Below, piece by piece: positions 44,623 through 53,168 of a DNA stretch of 64,000 nucleotides. Numbering within the stretch: position 1 is the first letter of the stretch; each line of letters starts with the position of its first letter. The notes under the pieces are model-generated. The model saw only the letters and a list, made by a program, of their open reading frames with translations. It ran no database searches and was not told the origin of the DNA. This DNA comes from Ralstonia sp. UBA689 (GTDB lineage Bacteria; Pseudomonadota; Gammaproteobacteria; Burkholderiales; Burkholderiaceae), in contig NZ_DBMV01000034.1 in NCBI RefSeq assembly GCF_002298975.1, forward strand, positions 1 through 64,000, given 5' to 3'. Made by a program: the position numbers and the translations under genes.

Positions 44623-46422
44623 TTAACGCGCCGTTCGGCCAGCACGCCGGCGCCGCAGCTCCAGTTGCGTGCGCGTGCCCGACAATGGCACGCGACGGAA
44701 TCGCTCGCGGCGTTGCTCCTCGTCGAAGAACGCGAGCGATGGCTTGACCAGATCGCTGCGGGAGACGATGCCCACCAGCCGGCGCGATTGCGAATCGGCC
44801 ACCACCGGCAGCCGTTCCAGCCCATGCACCGCCAGGCGCGTGGCGACGATGCGGCAGGTTTCGCCGGGCAGCGCCATCACCGGGGCGTTGGCGCCGAACA
44901 GTTCGGCGATGATGCTTGCGCCGCGTGCCTGTCCGGCCAACAGGGCAGCTCGGTCAAGCATGCCGACCAGCGCGCCTTCACGCACCACCGGAAACGCCCG
45001 GTGCGCCTGCGACGGACCAAAGCGCCCGGCCAGCGTATCGGCCAGCGTCGCCTCGGCTTCGATGGTTTGCGCAGAGCGCGTCATCACTTCATCCACGGCG
45101 TGGCGCTCCAGTGGGTCGACGCCGTATTCGCGATAGATATGGAAGCCGCGTCGCGCGATCTTCTCGGTCATGATCGAGCGCGGCATGGTGAGCACCACAA
45201 AGCCGTAGGCCACCGCCACGGCCAGTAGCACTGGCAGGATGGCGTTTACGTCGTGCGTGAGCCCGAACGCGAAGACGATGCCGGTGAGCGGTGCACCCAG
45301 CACGCCCGCCAGCGTGGCCGCCATGCACACGAGCGGCCACAGGCCCGGATCGCCGCCGGGCAGCACGGGGCCGAGCAACACGCCCAGGCCGGCGCCCATC
45401 ATCAGCAGCGGCGCGAGCACGCCGCCCGAGGTGCCTGAGCCCAGTGCGATCACCCAGATCACCGCCTTGACCACCAGCAGCGCCAGCGCCACGCGGATGG
45501 CCAGATGGTTGTGCAGAAGATCGCCAATGACGTCATAGCCAACGCCCAGCGCACGCGGCTCGAAATAGCCGCCAATACCGACCGCCAGCCCGCCGATGGC
45601 CGGCCACCACATCCAGTGGATCGGCAGGCGGGCGAACAGGTCTTCGGTCTTGTAGAGCGCCATCGACAGCGAGCGCGCCAGTGCTCCACACAGTAGCCCC
45701 GCGACCACGCATGAGCCCAGTGCGGGCAGCGTCGCCGGGACGCTTTCCAGCGGGAAGAGCGGGCCGGGCTCCAGCACCAGCACGCGCAGGAAGCCGGCCA
45801 CCGCGCATGCCACTGCCACCGGCAGCATGCTACGCGGGCGCCATTCGAACAACAGCAGTTCCACTGCCAGCAGCAGCGCCGCCACCGGCGTGCCAAACAC
45901 CGCCGTCATACCCGCCGTGGCACCGGCCACCAGCAGCGTCTTGCGCTCGGCGGCGGTCAGCTTGAAGAACTGCGCAAACAATGAGCCGATTGCGCCGCCG
46001 GTCATGATGATCGGCCCCTCCGCGCCGAACGGCCCGCCGCTGCCGATCACGATGCCGGACGAGAGCGGCTTGAGCACGGCCACCTTGGGCGACATCTTGC
46101 TCTTGCCGAAGAGGATGGCTTCAATGGCTTCAGGGATGCCGTGGCCGCGGATCTTCTCCGAGCCGAAGTGCGCGATCATCCCGACGATCAGCCCGCCGAT
46201 GACCGGCACCGCAACCACCCACAGCCCCAGCGTGTTGTCAGCCGGAGAGCGGTTGGCAAGCGACAGCGTCTGGAAGAAGAACAGGTTGGTGAAGAAGCGG
46301 ATCAGGTTGAGCAGCGCCACTGCGGCCAGCGTGGCAAATGCAGCAATCACGACCGCCAGCGCGGTGGTGCGAAAGAGTGTGGTGTCGGTCGCGAAATCGC
46401 GCCGGTGTGCAAGGGTCTGCAT
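44623..46422 (-). CDS. ClC-family chloride channel/transporter with CBS domains
   Basis: A 599-residue protein with about ten to twelve membrane helices (to about residue 420) and two C-terminal CBS domains. Selectivity motifs are variant: GHGIPEA (93-99) for GSGIP, GAEGP with the gating glutamate Glu135, and GVLAP for GIFAP. The conserved gating Glu favours a proton-coupled antiporter, but the anion is unclear. It starts four bases after the stop of the MarR gene, so they form an operon. Confidence 0.9.
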   Translation of the reverse strand: MQTLAHRRDFATDTTLFRTTALAVVIAAFATLAAVALLNLIRFFTNLFFFQTLSLANRSPADNTLGLWVVAVPVIGGLIVGMIAHFGSEKIRGHGIPEAIEAILFGKSKMSPKVAVLKPLSSGIVIGSGGPFGAEGPIIMTGGAIGSLFAQFFKLTAAERKTLLVAGATAGMTAVFGTPVAALLLAVELLLFEWRPRSMLPVAVACAVAGFLRVLVLEPGPLFPLESVPATLPALGSCVVAGLLCGALARSLSMALYKTEDLFARLPIHWMWWPAIGGLAVGIGGYFEPRALGVGYDVIGDLLHNHLAIRVALALLVVKAVIWVIALGSGTSGGVLAPLLMMGAGLGVLLGPVLPGGDPGLWPLVCMAATLAGVLGAPLTGIVFAFGLTHDVNAILPVLLAVAVAYGFVVLTMPRSIMTEKIARRGFHIYREYGVDPLERHAVDEVMTRSAQTIEAEATLADTLAGRFGPSQAHRAFPVVREGALVGMLDRAALLAGQARGASIIAELFGANAPVMALPGETCRIVATRLAVHGLERLPVVADSQSRRLVGIVSRSDLVKPSLAFFDEEQRRERFRRVPLSGTRTQLELRRRRAGRTAR

Positions 46423-46426
46423 GGCG

Positions 46427-46843
46427 TTACCGCTCGAAATGGGGGATCTTGAAAGCGCGGCTGAACGCGCTCAACTCGCTTTGGTGCAGCGCGGCCAGCA
46501 GAGCGACGAGGCGATCGCCTTTCTTCGTCAGGTGGACTTCCACCTGACGCGCGTCGATCTCGCTCGCGCGGCGCTCGACCAGGCCGGCCTCTTCGCAGCG
46601 CGTGACCAGGGCGACTGTGCCGTGCGGCGAGGCCTGCAGCCGTTCGGCCAGCTCGCCGACGGTGGCCCATTGGCGCCCGGCGTAGCCCTTGATGTGCAGC
46701 AGCAGTTGGTACTGCAGCGGCGTGATGCCCTTGGACTGGATCAGATCCTCAGAGGTGCGCAGGAAGCGGCGCAGGTGATAGCGGAAGTCGGAAAGGGTTT
46801 CGAAGTCCTGCTTGGACAACGGACGTGAAGCGGCGGTGGACAT
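46427..46843 (-). CDS. MarR family transcriptional regulator
   Basis: A 138-residue winged-helix regulator: YQLLLHIKGYAG, VGELAERLQASPHGTVALVTRCEEAGLVERR (recognition helix region) and the wing ending QVEVHLTKKG. A perfect inverted repeat sits in its own promoter, implying autorepression and control of the downstream ClC gene. The start at MSTAASRP is preferred; the frame continues upstream through the operator. Confidence 0.9.
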   Translation of the reverse strand: MSTAASRPLSKQDFETLSDFRYHLRRFLRTSEDLIQSKGITPLQYQLLLHIKGYAGRQWATVGELAERLQASPHGTVALVTRCEEAGLVERRASEIDARQVEVHLTKKGDRLVALLAALHQSELSAFSRAFKIPHFER

Positions 46844-46869
46844 GGTTTGGCGGGGGCGGTTTCGGCGAA

Positions 46870-46890
46870 ATATATCATGATGTGATATAT
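46870..46890. promoter_or_regulatory. MarR-type operator
   Basis: ATATATCA (46870-46877) and TGATATAT (46883-46890) form a perfect 8-base inverted repeat around a five-base centre, 27 bases before the marR ATG, in the likely -10 region. Spacing and AT-rich arms suit a MarR dimer. Confidence 0.75.
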
Positions 46891-46935
46891 CGAGGAAGGC
46901 CGCCACGACATCGGCGCAACACGGGAGCTGGAAAG

Positions 46936-46962
46936 CAAAAAGGCCACGTCAGAGCGTGGCCT
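46936..46962 (-). terminator. Terminator of the thioredoxin-fusion gene
   Basis: On the minus strand AGGCCACG/CGTGGCCT with a six-base loop, then T4-5, about 55 bases after the stop. Confidence 0.75.
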
Positions 46963-47016
46963 CTTGGATTTGTCCGATGCGAACGCGTATGGGGATGCGT
47001 CTGCAATCGCGCGCGA

Positions 47017-47823
47017 TCATGGAGTGAGGTGATGCTGAACCGTCTCTTTGAGGCGAGCGGCAGTCAATTCACCCATGTGCGAGTCGACCAGCTTGCCTTG
47101 GCCATCGAAGAACAGCGTGGTCGGCAGTCCGCGTGAGCCGTAGGTTTGCATCGTTTTCGATGACGCGTCGAGCAGCATGTGGCTGAATTTCAGCCCTTGC
47201 TGTTCGAGGAAGGTGCGTATCACTTGTGCATCCTCGCCCTGGTTGACCATCAGGAAGGTGACGCCGGGGTAGTCCGACTGCGCTTTGGCCAGAATCGGCA
47301 TTTCGCGTCGGCACGGTGGGCACCAGGTTGCCCACAGGTTCAGGACGATGGGCTTGCCCGCATAGCTGTTCAGCGAAACGGGGGTTCCATCGATGGCCAG
47401 AACCTGCAGGGCCGGCAAGGGCTGCGTGGCGCGCTGGACCAGCGTCAGCGCTCCGCTTGCCAGGCCCCACACCAGCATGCCGGCCGCCACCCCGGCCAAT
47501 GCAGGCCGGCGCAACGCGTGCGCTTGTCGCGTTCTCCACCAGACAAAGACGAGCGCCACGGGTAGGCCGGCCCACCAGGTGAACCCGCCGTCGCCGATGG
47601 CGATGATGGATGCCGGCGCGGCGCTGTATTCTGGCCACCAACGCAGGACATAGCCTGCGCGCGCGGCGATCAGGCCGACCAGCAGCGTATCGAGCAGCAG
47701 GTTGGCCGCCGTCTTCTGCGAGTTGCCTGGCTGGCCGCGTTGCATCGAGTGTGCAACGAGCCATGCGAGCAGGGCCGCAATGGCGACCGCGACGACGTGC
47801 ACCGAGTAAGGACCGACACTCAT
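47017..47823 (-). CDS. Membrane-anchored TlpA-like thioredoxin with Lgt-like N-terminus
   Basis: A 268-residue fusion. Residues about 1-125 carry four hydrophobic helices resembling a shortened prolipoprotein diacylglyceryl transferase (LIAARAGYVLRWWPEY, GDGGFTWWAGLPVA), but the catalytic His of Lgt (HGG) is replaced by WAG and the GRxGNFxN motif is absent. Residues about 135-268 are a TlpA/ResA thioredoxin with the active site WCPPC at 167-171 and a cis-Pro in GLPTTLFF. It should be an inner-membrane, periplasm-facing thiol reductase. Lies downstream of ilvD with a terminator between. Confidence 0.88.
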   Translation of the reverse strand: MSVGPYSVHVVAVAIAALLAWLVAHSMQRGQPGNSQKTAANLLLDTLLVGLIAARAGYVLRWWPEYSAAPASIIAIGDGGFTWWAGLPVALVFVWWRTRQAHALRRPALAGVAAGMLVWGLASGALTLVQRATQPLPALQVLAIDGTPVSLNSYAGKPIVLNLWATWCPPCRREMPILAKAQSDYPGVTFLMVNQGEDAQVIRTFLEQQGLKFSHMLLDASSKTMQTYGSRGLPTTLFFDGQGKLVDSHMGELTAARLKETVQHHLTP

Positions 47824-47835
47824 TGGATCAGAAGT

Positions 47836-47861
47836 AGAAAAGCCGCTCCGGAGAGCGGCTT
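47836..47861 (-). terminator. Terminator of ilvD
   Basis: AAGCCGCTC/GAGCGGCTT with loop CGGA; on the minus strand a T4 tract follows, 38 bases after the ilvD stop. Confidence 0.7.
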
Positions 47862-47898
47862 CGGGAGCGGATGGGCGCACACGCAGCCCACCGTAGCG

Positions 47899-49758
47899 TC
47901 AGTCGTCGAGCTTGGACAGATCGCGCACCGCGCCCTTGTCGGCCGACATGACCAGCTTCGCGTACGCCTTGAGCGCAGCCGATACCTTGCGCGGACGCGG
48001 CTTGGCGGGCTTCCAACCCTTGGCGTTCTGCTCTTCGCGGCGGCGCGCCAGTTCCTCATCCGACACCAGCACGTTGATCGTGCGGTTGGGGATGTCGATA
48101 CGGATCTTGTCGCCGTCGCGCACCAGGCCGATCGCGCCGCCGGCCGCCGCTTCGGGCGAGCAGTGGCCGATCGACAGGCCCGACGTGCCGCCCGAGAAGC
48201 GGCCGTCCGTCAGCAGCGCGCAAGCCTTGCCCAGGCCTTTCGACTTGATGTAGCTCGTCGGGTAGAGCATTTCCTGCATGCCGGGGCCACCCTTCGGGCC
48301 TTCGTAGCGCACGATCACCACGTCGCCGGCCTTGACCTTGTCGTTCAGGATGTTTTCCACCGCCTCGTCCTGCGACTCGGTCACGTGGGCCGTGCCCTCG
48401 AACACCAGCAGGCTGTCGTCCACGCCAGCGGTCTTCACGACACAGCCGTCGAGCGCGATGTTGCCCGTCAGCACAGCCAAGCCGCCTTCCTTCGAGAATG
48501 CATGGTCATAGGCGCGGATGCAGCCCTCAGCGCGGTCCAGGTCGAGGCTCGGCCAGCGTGTGTTCTGGCTGAACGCCACCTGCGTCGGGATGCCGGCTGG
48601 GCCAGCGCGGTAGAACGTCTGCACGGCTTCGTTCGACGTGCGGACGATGTCCCACTGGTCCAGCGCGTCCTTCATCGTGGGCGCATGCACGGTCGGCACG
48701 TCGGTGTGCAGCTTGCCGGCGCGGTCCAACTCGCCGAGGATGGCCATGATGCCGCCCGCGCGGTGCACGTCTTCGATGTGGTACTTGTTCGTGTTGGGCG
48801 CGACCTTGCAGAGCTGCGGCACGACGCGAGACAGGCGGTCGATGTCGGCCATCGTGAAGTCGATGCCGGCTTCCTGCGCGATGGCCAGCAGGTGCAGGAT
48901 CGTGTTGGTCGAACCGCCCATCGCGATGTCCAGCGTCATTGCGTTCTCAAACGCCTTGAAGCCGACCGAGCGCGGCAGCACGCGCTCATCATCCTGCTCG
49001 TAGTACTGGCGGGCCAGTTCCACGATGCGCTGGCCGGCGCGCTTGAAGAGCTGCTCGCGGTCTGCGTGCGTGGCAACCACCGTGCCGTTGCCGGGCAGCG
49101 ACAGGCCCAGCGCTTCGGTCAGGCAGTTCATCGAGTTGGCGGTAAACATGCCCGAGCACGACCCGCAGGTCGGGCAGGCCGAGCGTTCGACTTCGGCCAC
49201 TTCAGCGTCGGAATACTTCGAGTCCGCTGCGATCACCATCGCGTCGATGAGGTCGAGCTTCTTAATCTCGATGGCCTTCGTGACCGGGTTTGCGAGGCGC
49301 GTCTTGCCGGCTTCCATCGGGCCGCCCGACACGAAGATCACGGGGATGTTCAGGCGCATGGCGGCCATCAGCATGCCCGGGGTGATCTTGTCGCAATTGG
49401 AGATGCACACCATGGCATCGGCGCAGTGCGCGTTGACCATGTATTCGACCGAGTCGGCAATGATGTCGCGGCTGGGCAGCGAATACAGCATGCCGTCGTG
49501 GCCCATCGCAATGCCGTCATCCACGGCGATGGTGTTGAATTCCTTGGCGACGCCGCCGGCAGCCTCGATCTCACGCGCGACGAGCTGGCCGAGATCCTTC
49601 AGGTGCACGTGCCCGGGCACGAACTGGGTGAACGAGTTGACCACCGCGATGATCGGCTTCTGGAAGTCTTCATCTTTCATGCCGGTGGCGCGCCACAGCG
49701 AGCGCGCGCCTGCCATGTTGCGGCCGGCGGTGGAGGTTTTGGAACGGTATGTGGGCAT
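47899..49758 (-). CDS. ilvD: Dihydroxy-acid dehydratase
   Basis: Penultimate step of valine, leucine and isoleucine synthesis, using an Fe-S cluster. The 619 residues match the E. coli-type enzyme. Seen are MPTYRSKTSTAGRNMAGARSLWR, the cluster cysteines in CISNCDKITPG and CPTCGSCSGMFTANSMN, and GRFSGGTSGLSIGH near the C-terminus. The ATG used is that of the family; the longer open frame upstream runs back into the tRNA. Confidence 0.97.
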   Translation of the reverse strand: MPTYRSKTSTAGRNMAGARSLWRATGMKDEDFQKPIIAVVNSFTQFVPGHVHLKDLGQLVAREIEAAGGVAKEFNTIAVDDGIAMGHDGMLYSLPSRDIIADSVEYMVNAHCADAMVCISNCDKITPGMLMAAMRLNIPVIFVSGGPMEAGKTRLANPVTKAIEIKKLDLIDAMVIAADSKYSDAEVAEVERSACPTCGSCSGMFTANSMNCLTEALGLSLPGNGTVVATHADREQLFKRAGQRIVELARQYYEQDDERVLPRSVGFKAFENAMTLDIAMGGSTNTILHLLAIAQEAGIDFTMADIDRLSRVVPQLCKVAPNTNKYHIEDVHRAGGIMAILGELDRAGKLHTDVPTVHAPTMKDALDQWDIVRTSNEAVQTFYRAGPAGIPTQVAFSQNTRWPSLDLDRAEGCIRAYDHAFSKEGGLAVLTGNIALDGCVVKTAGVDDSLLVFEGTAHVTESQDEAVENILNDKVKAGDVVIVRYEGPKGGPGMQEMLYPTSYIKSKGLGKACALLTDGRFSGGTSGLSIGHCSPEAAAGGAIGLVRDGDKIRIDIPNRTINVLVSDEELARRREEQNAKGWKPAKPRPRKVSAALKAYAKLVMSADKGAVRDLSKLDD

Positions 49759-49935
49759 TGTGGTTGTCGAAGCGATATCGAAAGGGAGCGGGCCACGCGG
49801 ATAAAGGCCCTCGCGCGCCCGTGCGAACAACCTCTTGAGCCACGCCCGGGGCAAACGTAGCATTATCCCACGGCTGTTGGAGCGTGTTGCCCCGCGCCGC
49901 GGGGTTGGCACGTCGGTGGTGAGCGGGCAATGAAA

Positions 49936-49965
49936 AAGCCGCTTCTGCGTGAACAGAAGCGGCTT
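49936..49965 (-). terminator. Terminator of tRNA-Leu
   Basis: Twelve-base stem AAGCCGCTTCTG/CAGAAGCGGCTT with a six-base loop and a following T tract on the minus strand, right after the tRNA. Confidence 0.85.
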
Positions 49966-49971
49966 GAATTC

Positions 49972-50056
49972 TGGTGCCCGAGGCCGGAATCGAACCGGCA
50001 CGCCTTGCGGCGGGGGATTTTGAGTCCCCTGCGTCTACCAATTTCACCACTCGGGC
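49972..50056 (-). tRNA. tRNA-Leu (anticodon CAA)
   Basis: An 85-base tRNA on the minus strand including the encoded CCA. Acceptor arms GCCCGAG/CTCGGGC, D-arm with GGTAGAC, anticodon stem GGGGA/TCCCC around CTCAAAA (anticodon CAA, reading TTG), a long class II variable arm, and the T-arm with GGTTCGATTCC. Long variable arm and discriminator A fit leucine. Confidence 0.96.
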
Positions 50057-50076
50057 AGTGAGCGAATTAGCCGACA

Positions 50077-50106
50077 ATTATGCCAGAAATCCGGCTCACC
50101 GAACAA
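50077..50106 (-). promoter_or_regulatory. Promoter of tRNA-Leu
   Basis: On the minus strand TTGTTC (50106-50101) and CATAAT (50082-50077) with an 18-base spacer, placing the start about 14 bases before the tRNA. Confidence 0.45.
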
Positions 50107-50133
50107 GACGGGCCGGTCGGGGCGAAAGGAGGC

Positions 50134-51018
50134 TCAATCCGCCTCGCGCTTGTTCTGCGCTTCCAGCACGCGCAGCAGCGATGACGTATCGTCATGCCCC
50201 CAGCCGTTGGTGACCAGCGTATTGAGCTGCGACGCCACCAGCTCCATTGCCGGCATTTGCAGGCCGAGTTCGTGGGCGATCTCGCGCACCAGGCCGAAAT
50301 CCTTGTCGTGCAGGCGGGCTTCGATGCCGGCGGCAAAGTTACGCTCGGCCATCTTCGGGCCCATCATGTCGAGCATGCGGCTGCCCGCAAAGCCCGGGCC
50401 GATGGCGGCCAGCACGCGTGATGGGTCGGCGCCCTGGGCGCGTGCAAACATCATGGCCTCGGCGATGCCCTGGATGTTGATAACCTGCACGATCTGGTTG
50501 CAGGCTTTGGCGACTTGGCCGGCGCCGTGGCCGCCGATATGCGTGATGGTGGTGCCCAGCAGTTGCAGCAGCGGCCGCACGCGCTCCAGCACCTCGGCCT
50601 TGCCGCCCACCATGATCGACAGCGTGGCCTTCTGCGCGCCCATGGTGCCGCCAGAGACCGGCGCATCCAGGAATTCGATGCCCGCCGCTTCCAGCTCGGC
50701 TGCAATGCGGCGCGTGGCCACGGCAGAAATCGTGCTGTGGTCGATGCACACCGCGCCGCGCGGTGCACCGTGGATAACGCCATCCGGCCCCAGCAGCACG
50801 GCCTCCACGTCGGCGGTGGATGTGACATTGGTGAAGACGACCTCGGCGGCGCGCGCGGCCTCGGCGGGCGTATTGACCGGCTCGGCGCCGATGGCGCGGG
50901 CGTTGTCGGCGGCTTCCGGACGGCGTACATAGGCGCGCACGGTGTGCCCGGCGGCGATCAGGTGCTGGACCATCGGCGTGCCCATGTTACCGAGGCCGAT
51001 GAAGGCAATGCGTGTCAT
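50134..51018 (-). CDS. 2-hydroxy-3-oxopropionate reductase-type beta-hydroxyacid dehydrogenase
   Basis: A 294-residue member of the 3-hydroxyisobutyrate/tartronate-semialdehyde reductase family: FIGLGNMGTPMVQHLIAAGH for NAD(P), the substrate motif DAPVSGGTMGAQ, and the catalytic Lys in GQVAKACNQ. Closest in feel to GarR/GlxR, but the exact hydroxyacid is not determined. Third in a run after the CysB-type regulator and a binding protein, 13 bases downstream of the latter. Confidence 0.88.
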   Translation of the reverse strand: MTRIAFIGLGNMGTPMVQHLIAAGHTVRAYVRRPEAADNARAIGAEPVNTPAEAARAAEVVFTNVTSTADVEAVLLGPDGVIHGAPRGAVCIDHSTISAVATRRIAAELEAAGIEFLDAPVSGGTMGAQKATLSIMVGGKAEVLERVRPLLQLLGTTITHIGGHGAGQVAKACNQIVQVINIQGIAEAMMFARAQGADPSRVLAAIGPGFAGSRMLDMMGPKMAERNFAAGIEARLHDKDFGLVREIAHELGLQMPAMELVASQLNTLVTNGWGHDDTSSLLRVLEAQNKREAD

Positions 51019-51031
51019 GGCGAGTCTCTGG

Positions 51032-52201
51032 TTATTTCGGGCCGGCGTAGGCGAAGCGGCCGTTCCTGATGATGCCCATCACGCGCGAGCGTTGGTCGAA
51101 GCCCTGGTGATCCTGGGCATTCAGGTTCAGTACGCCGTTGGGCACGGTCAGGTCGCGTGTGGTTTCCAGCGCGTCGCGCAGGGCGGCGCGGAAGGCCGGC
51201 GTGCCGGGCTTGGCACCGGTCTTCAGCGCGCGGGCCGTAGCGTTGTCGAGCAGTTGCCACGCGCCCCAGGCGTCACCCGCAAACTGCGTGACGGTGTTCG
51301 GGCCGTACTTGGCCTCGTAACGCTCGGCAAATTCCACGGCCACCTTGCGCACCGGATGGCTGGCCGGCAGTTCGCGCGCCACCACCACCGGGCCGGTCGG
51401 GAAGAGCGTGCCTTCCACATCCTTGCCGCCCACCTTCAGGAATTCCGTGCTGGCGATGCCGTGCGTCTGGTAGATGCGGCCCTTGTAGCCGCGTTCGACC
51501 AGCGTGCGTTGGGGCAATGCGGCAGGGGTGCCGGCCCCGGCAATCAGGATCGCGTCCGGCTTGGCGGCCATCAACTTGAGAATCTGGCCGGTCACGCTGG
51601 TATCTGTGCGCGCAAAGCGCTCGTTGGCGACCACACGCAGCTTGCGCACCTCGGCCAGCTTCGAGAATTCACGCCACCAGCTCTCGCCATACGCATCAGT
51701 AAAGCCGATAAAGCCGACGGTGTGCGTGCCGTTGTCCGCCATGTGCTGCGTGACGAGCGTGGCCATCTGCGAATCGTTCTGCGGCATCTTGAAGGCCCAG
51801 CGGCGCTTGGCGTCCTGCGGCTCGACGATGGAGGCCGAAGCCGCCAGCGTGATCATCGGCGTTTGCCCTTCGGCTACCGCATCGAGGGAGGCCAGCGCCG
51901 TCGGCACGATCGTCGGGCCGACGATTACGTCCACCTTGTCTTCGGCGATCAGCTTGCGCACATTGCGCACCGCCATCGACGGGTCGGATGCATCGTCCAG
52001 CACGATTACCTGCGCGCGCTGGCCGCCGATGGTCGCGGGCCACATCTGCACCGTGTTCTTGCTCGGGATGCCGATGGCCGCGGCGGGGCCGGTGGTCGAA
52101 AGCACTACACCCACGCGGATGTCGGCTTGGGCGGGCAGGGCAGTGGCCACGGCGCTGGCAAAGAGCGCGAGGCCGCACAGCAGGCGACGTCGGGTCGTCA
52201 T
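51032..52201 (-). CDS. Lone ABC-type substrate-binding protein (Leu/Ile/Val-binding family)
   Basis: A 389-residue secreted protein with a Sec signal peptide (MTTRRRLLCGLALF..., cut after AQA near residue 26) and a type 1 periplasmic binding fold (IRVGVVLSTTGPAAAIGIPSKN, IVGPTIVPTALAS). No permease or ATPase gene is adjacent. It lies 25 bases after the CysB-type gene on the same strand, so a sulfur compound or an aromatic or amino acid ligand is possible, but this is inference. Confidence 0.88.
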   Translation of the reverse strand: MTTRRRLLCGLALFASAVATALPAQADIRVGVVLSTTGPAAAIGIPSKNTVQMWPATIGGQRAQVIVLDDASDPSMAVRNVRKLIAEDKVDVIVGPTIVPTALASLDAVAEGQTPMITLAASASIVEPQDAKRRWAFKMPQNDSQMATLVTQHMADNGTHTVGFIGFTDAYGESWWREFSKLAEVRKLRVVANERFARTDTSVTGQILKLMAAKPDAILIAGAGTPAALPQRTLVERGYKGRIYQTHGIASTEFLKVGGKDVEGTLFPTGPVVVARELPASHPVRKVAVEFAERYEAKYGPNTVTQFAGDAWGAWQLLDNATARALKTGAKPGTPAFRAALRDALETTRDLTVPNGVLNLNAQDHQGFDQRSRVMGIIRNGRFAYAGPK

Positions 52202-52226
52202 GGAGTCTCCGGAAGGTTCTGGCGAA

Positions 52227-53168
52227 TTACAGTTCGTACGCTTCGTGCTCGCCAGCGAGCAATTGCTCCACCAGCTTGCGCGTGAGCGTCGGCGCAAACA
52301 GTTCGATGAAGGTGTAGACAAAGCCGCGCAGATACGCCCCTTGCTTGATGCCGAGGTGCGTGACGTTGGTGCCGAACAGGTGCCCGGCGGGAATCGCGCG
52401 CAGGTTGCGGTCGCGCTCGGCGTCAAAGGCGACGCCGGCCACGATACCCACGCCCAGACCCACTTCCACGTAGGTCTTGATGACGTCCGCGTCGATGGCC
52501 TCCAGCACGATGTCGGGCTTGATCTGGCGCAGTTCGAAGGCGTGGTCGATCTTGGGGCGGCCGGCAAAGTGCTGGTCGTACGTGATGATCGGGTAGCCCT
52601 TCAGGTCTTCCAGCGTCAGGTGCTGGCGTGAGAGCAACGGGTGGTCGGGCGGCGTCACCACCACATGCTGCCATTGGTAGCCGGGGATGGAGATCAGGTC
52701 CTTCACGTGCGACATGCCCTCGGTGGCGATGGCAAGGTCGGCTTGGTCGTGCAGCACCATCTCGGCGATCTGTGCGGGCGTGCCCTGCTGGATGGACAGG
52801 CGCACCTTGGGGTACTTGCGCGTGAACTCCGCAATCGCTTTCGGCAACGCATAGCGCGCCTGCGTGTGCGTGGTGGCGATCGTGAAGTTGCCTTGGTCCT
52901 GCGCGGCGTAGTCCTTGCCTACGCGCTTGAGCGTTTCCACCTCTTCCAGCACGCGCTCGACCGAGGCCAGGATGCGCCGGCCCGGCTCCGTGAGACCCCG
53001 GATACGCTTGCCGTGCCGCGTGAAGATGTCGACACCCAGTTCTTCTTCCAGCTCGATGATGGCCTTGGAGACGCCTGGTTGTGATGTATAGAGCGCTTTT
53101 GCGGCCTCGGTCAGGTTGAATTTCTGCCGCACGGCTTCGCGCACGAAGCGGAATTGGTGAAGGTTCAT
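52227..53168 (-). CDS. cysB: LysR-type regulator, CysB/Cbl-like
   Basis: A 313-residue LysR regulator with the CysB-type N-terminus MNLHQFRFVREAVRQKFNLTEAAKALYTSQPGVSKAI and HGKRIRGLTEPG, followed by a sugar-binding-like effector domain with the TTHTQARYALP strand and the effector-site motifs typical of CysB (binds O-/N-acetylserine or sulfate). It is divergent from tauE and the cys cluster, which it probably activates when sulfate is limiting. Cbl-like specificity for organosulfur genes cannot be excluded. Confidence 0.88.
   Translation of the reverse strand: MNLHQFRFVREAVRQKFNLTEAAKALYTSQPGVSKAIIELEEELGVDIFTRHGKRIRGLTEPGRRILASVERVLEEVETLKRVGKDYAAQDQGNFTIATTHTQARYALPKAIAEFTRKYPKVRLSIQQGTPAQIAEMVLHDQADLAIATEGMSHVKDLISIPGYQWQHVVVTPPDHPLLSRQHLTLEDLKGYPIITYDQHFAGRPKIDHAFELRQIKPDIVLEAIDADVIKTYVEVGLGVGIVAGVAFDAERDRNLRAIPAGHLFGTNVTHLGIKQGAYLRGFVYTFIELFAPTLTRKLVEQLLAGEHEAYEL

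Noticed and set aside
47740..49860. A 706-codon plus-strand frame across ilvD
   Set aside because: Composition is that of reversed ilvD codons; ilvD itself is unmistakable.
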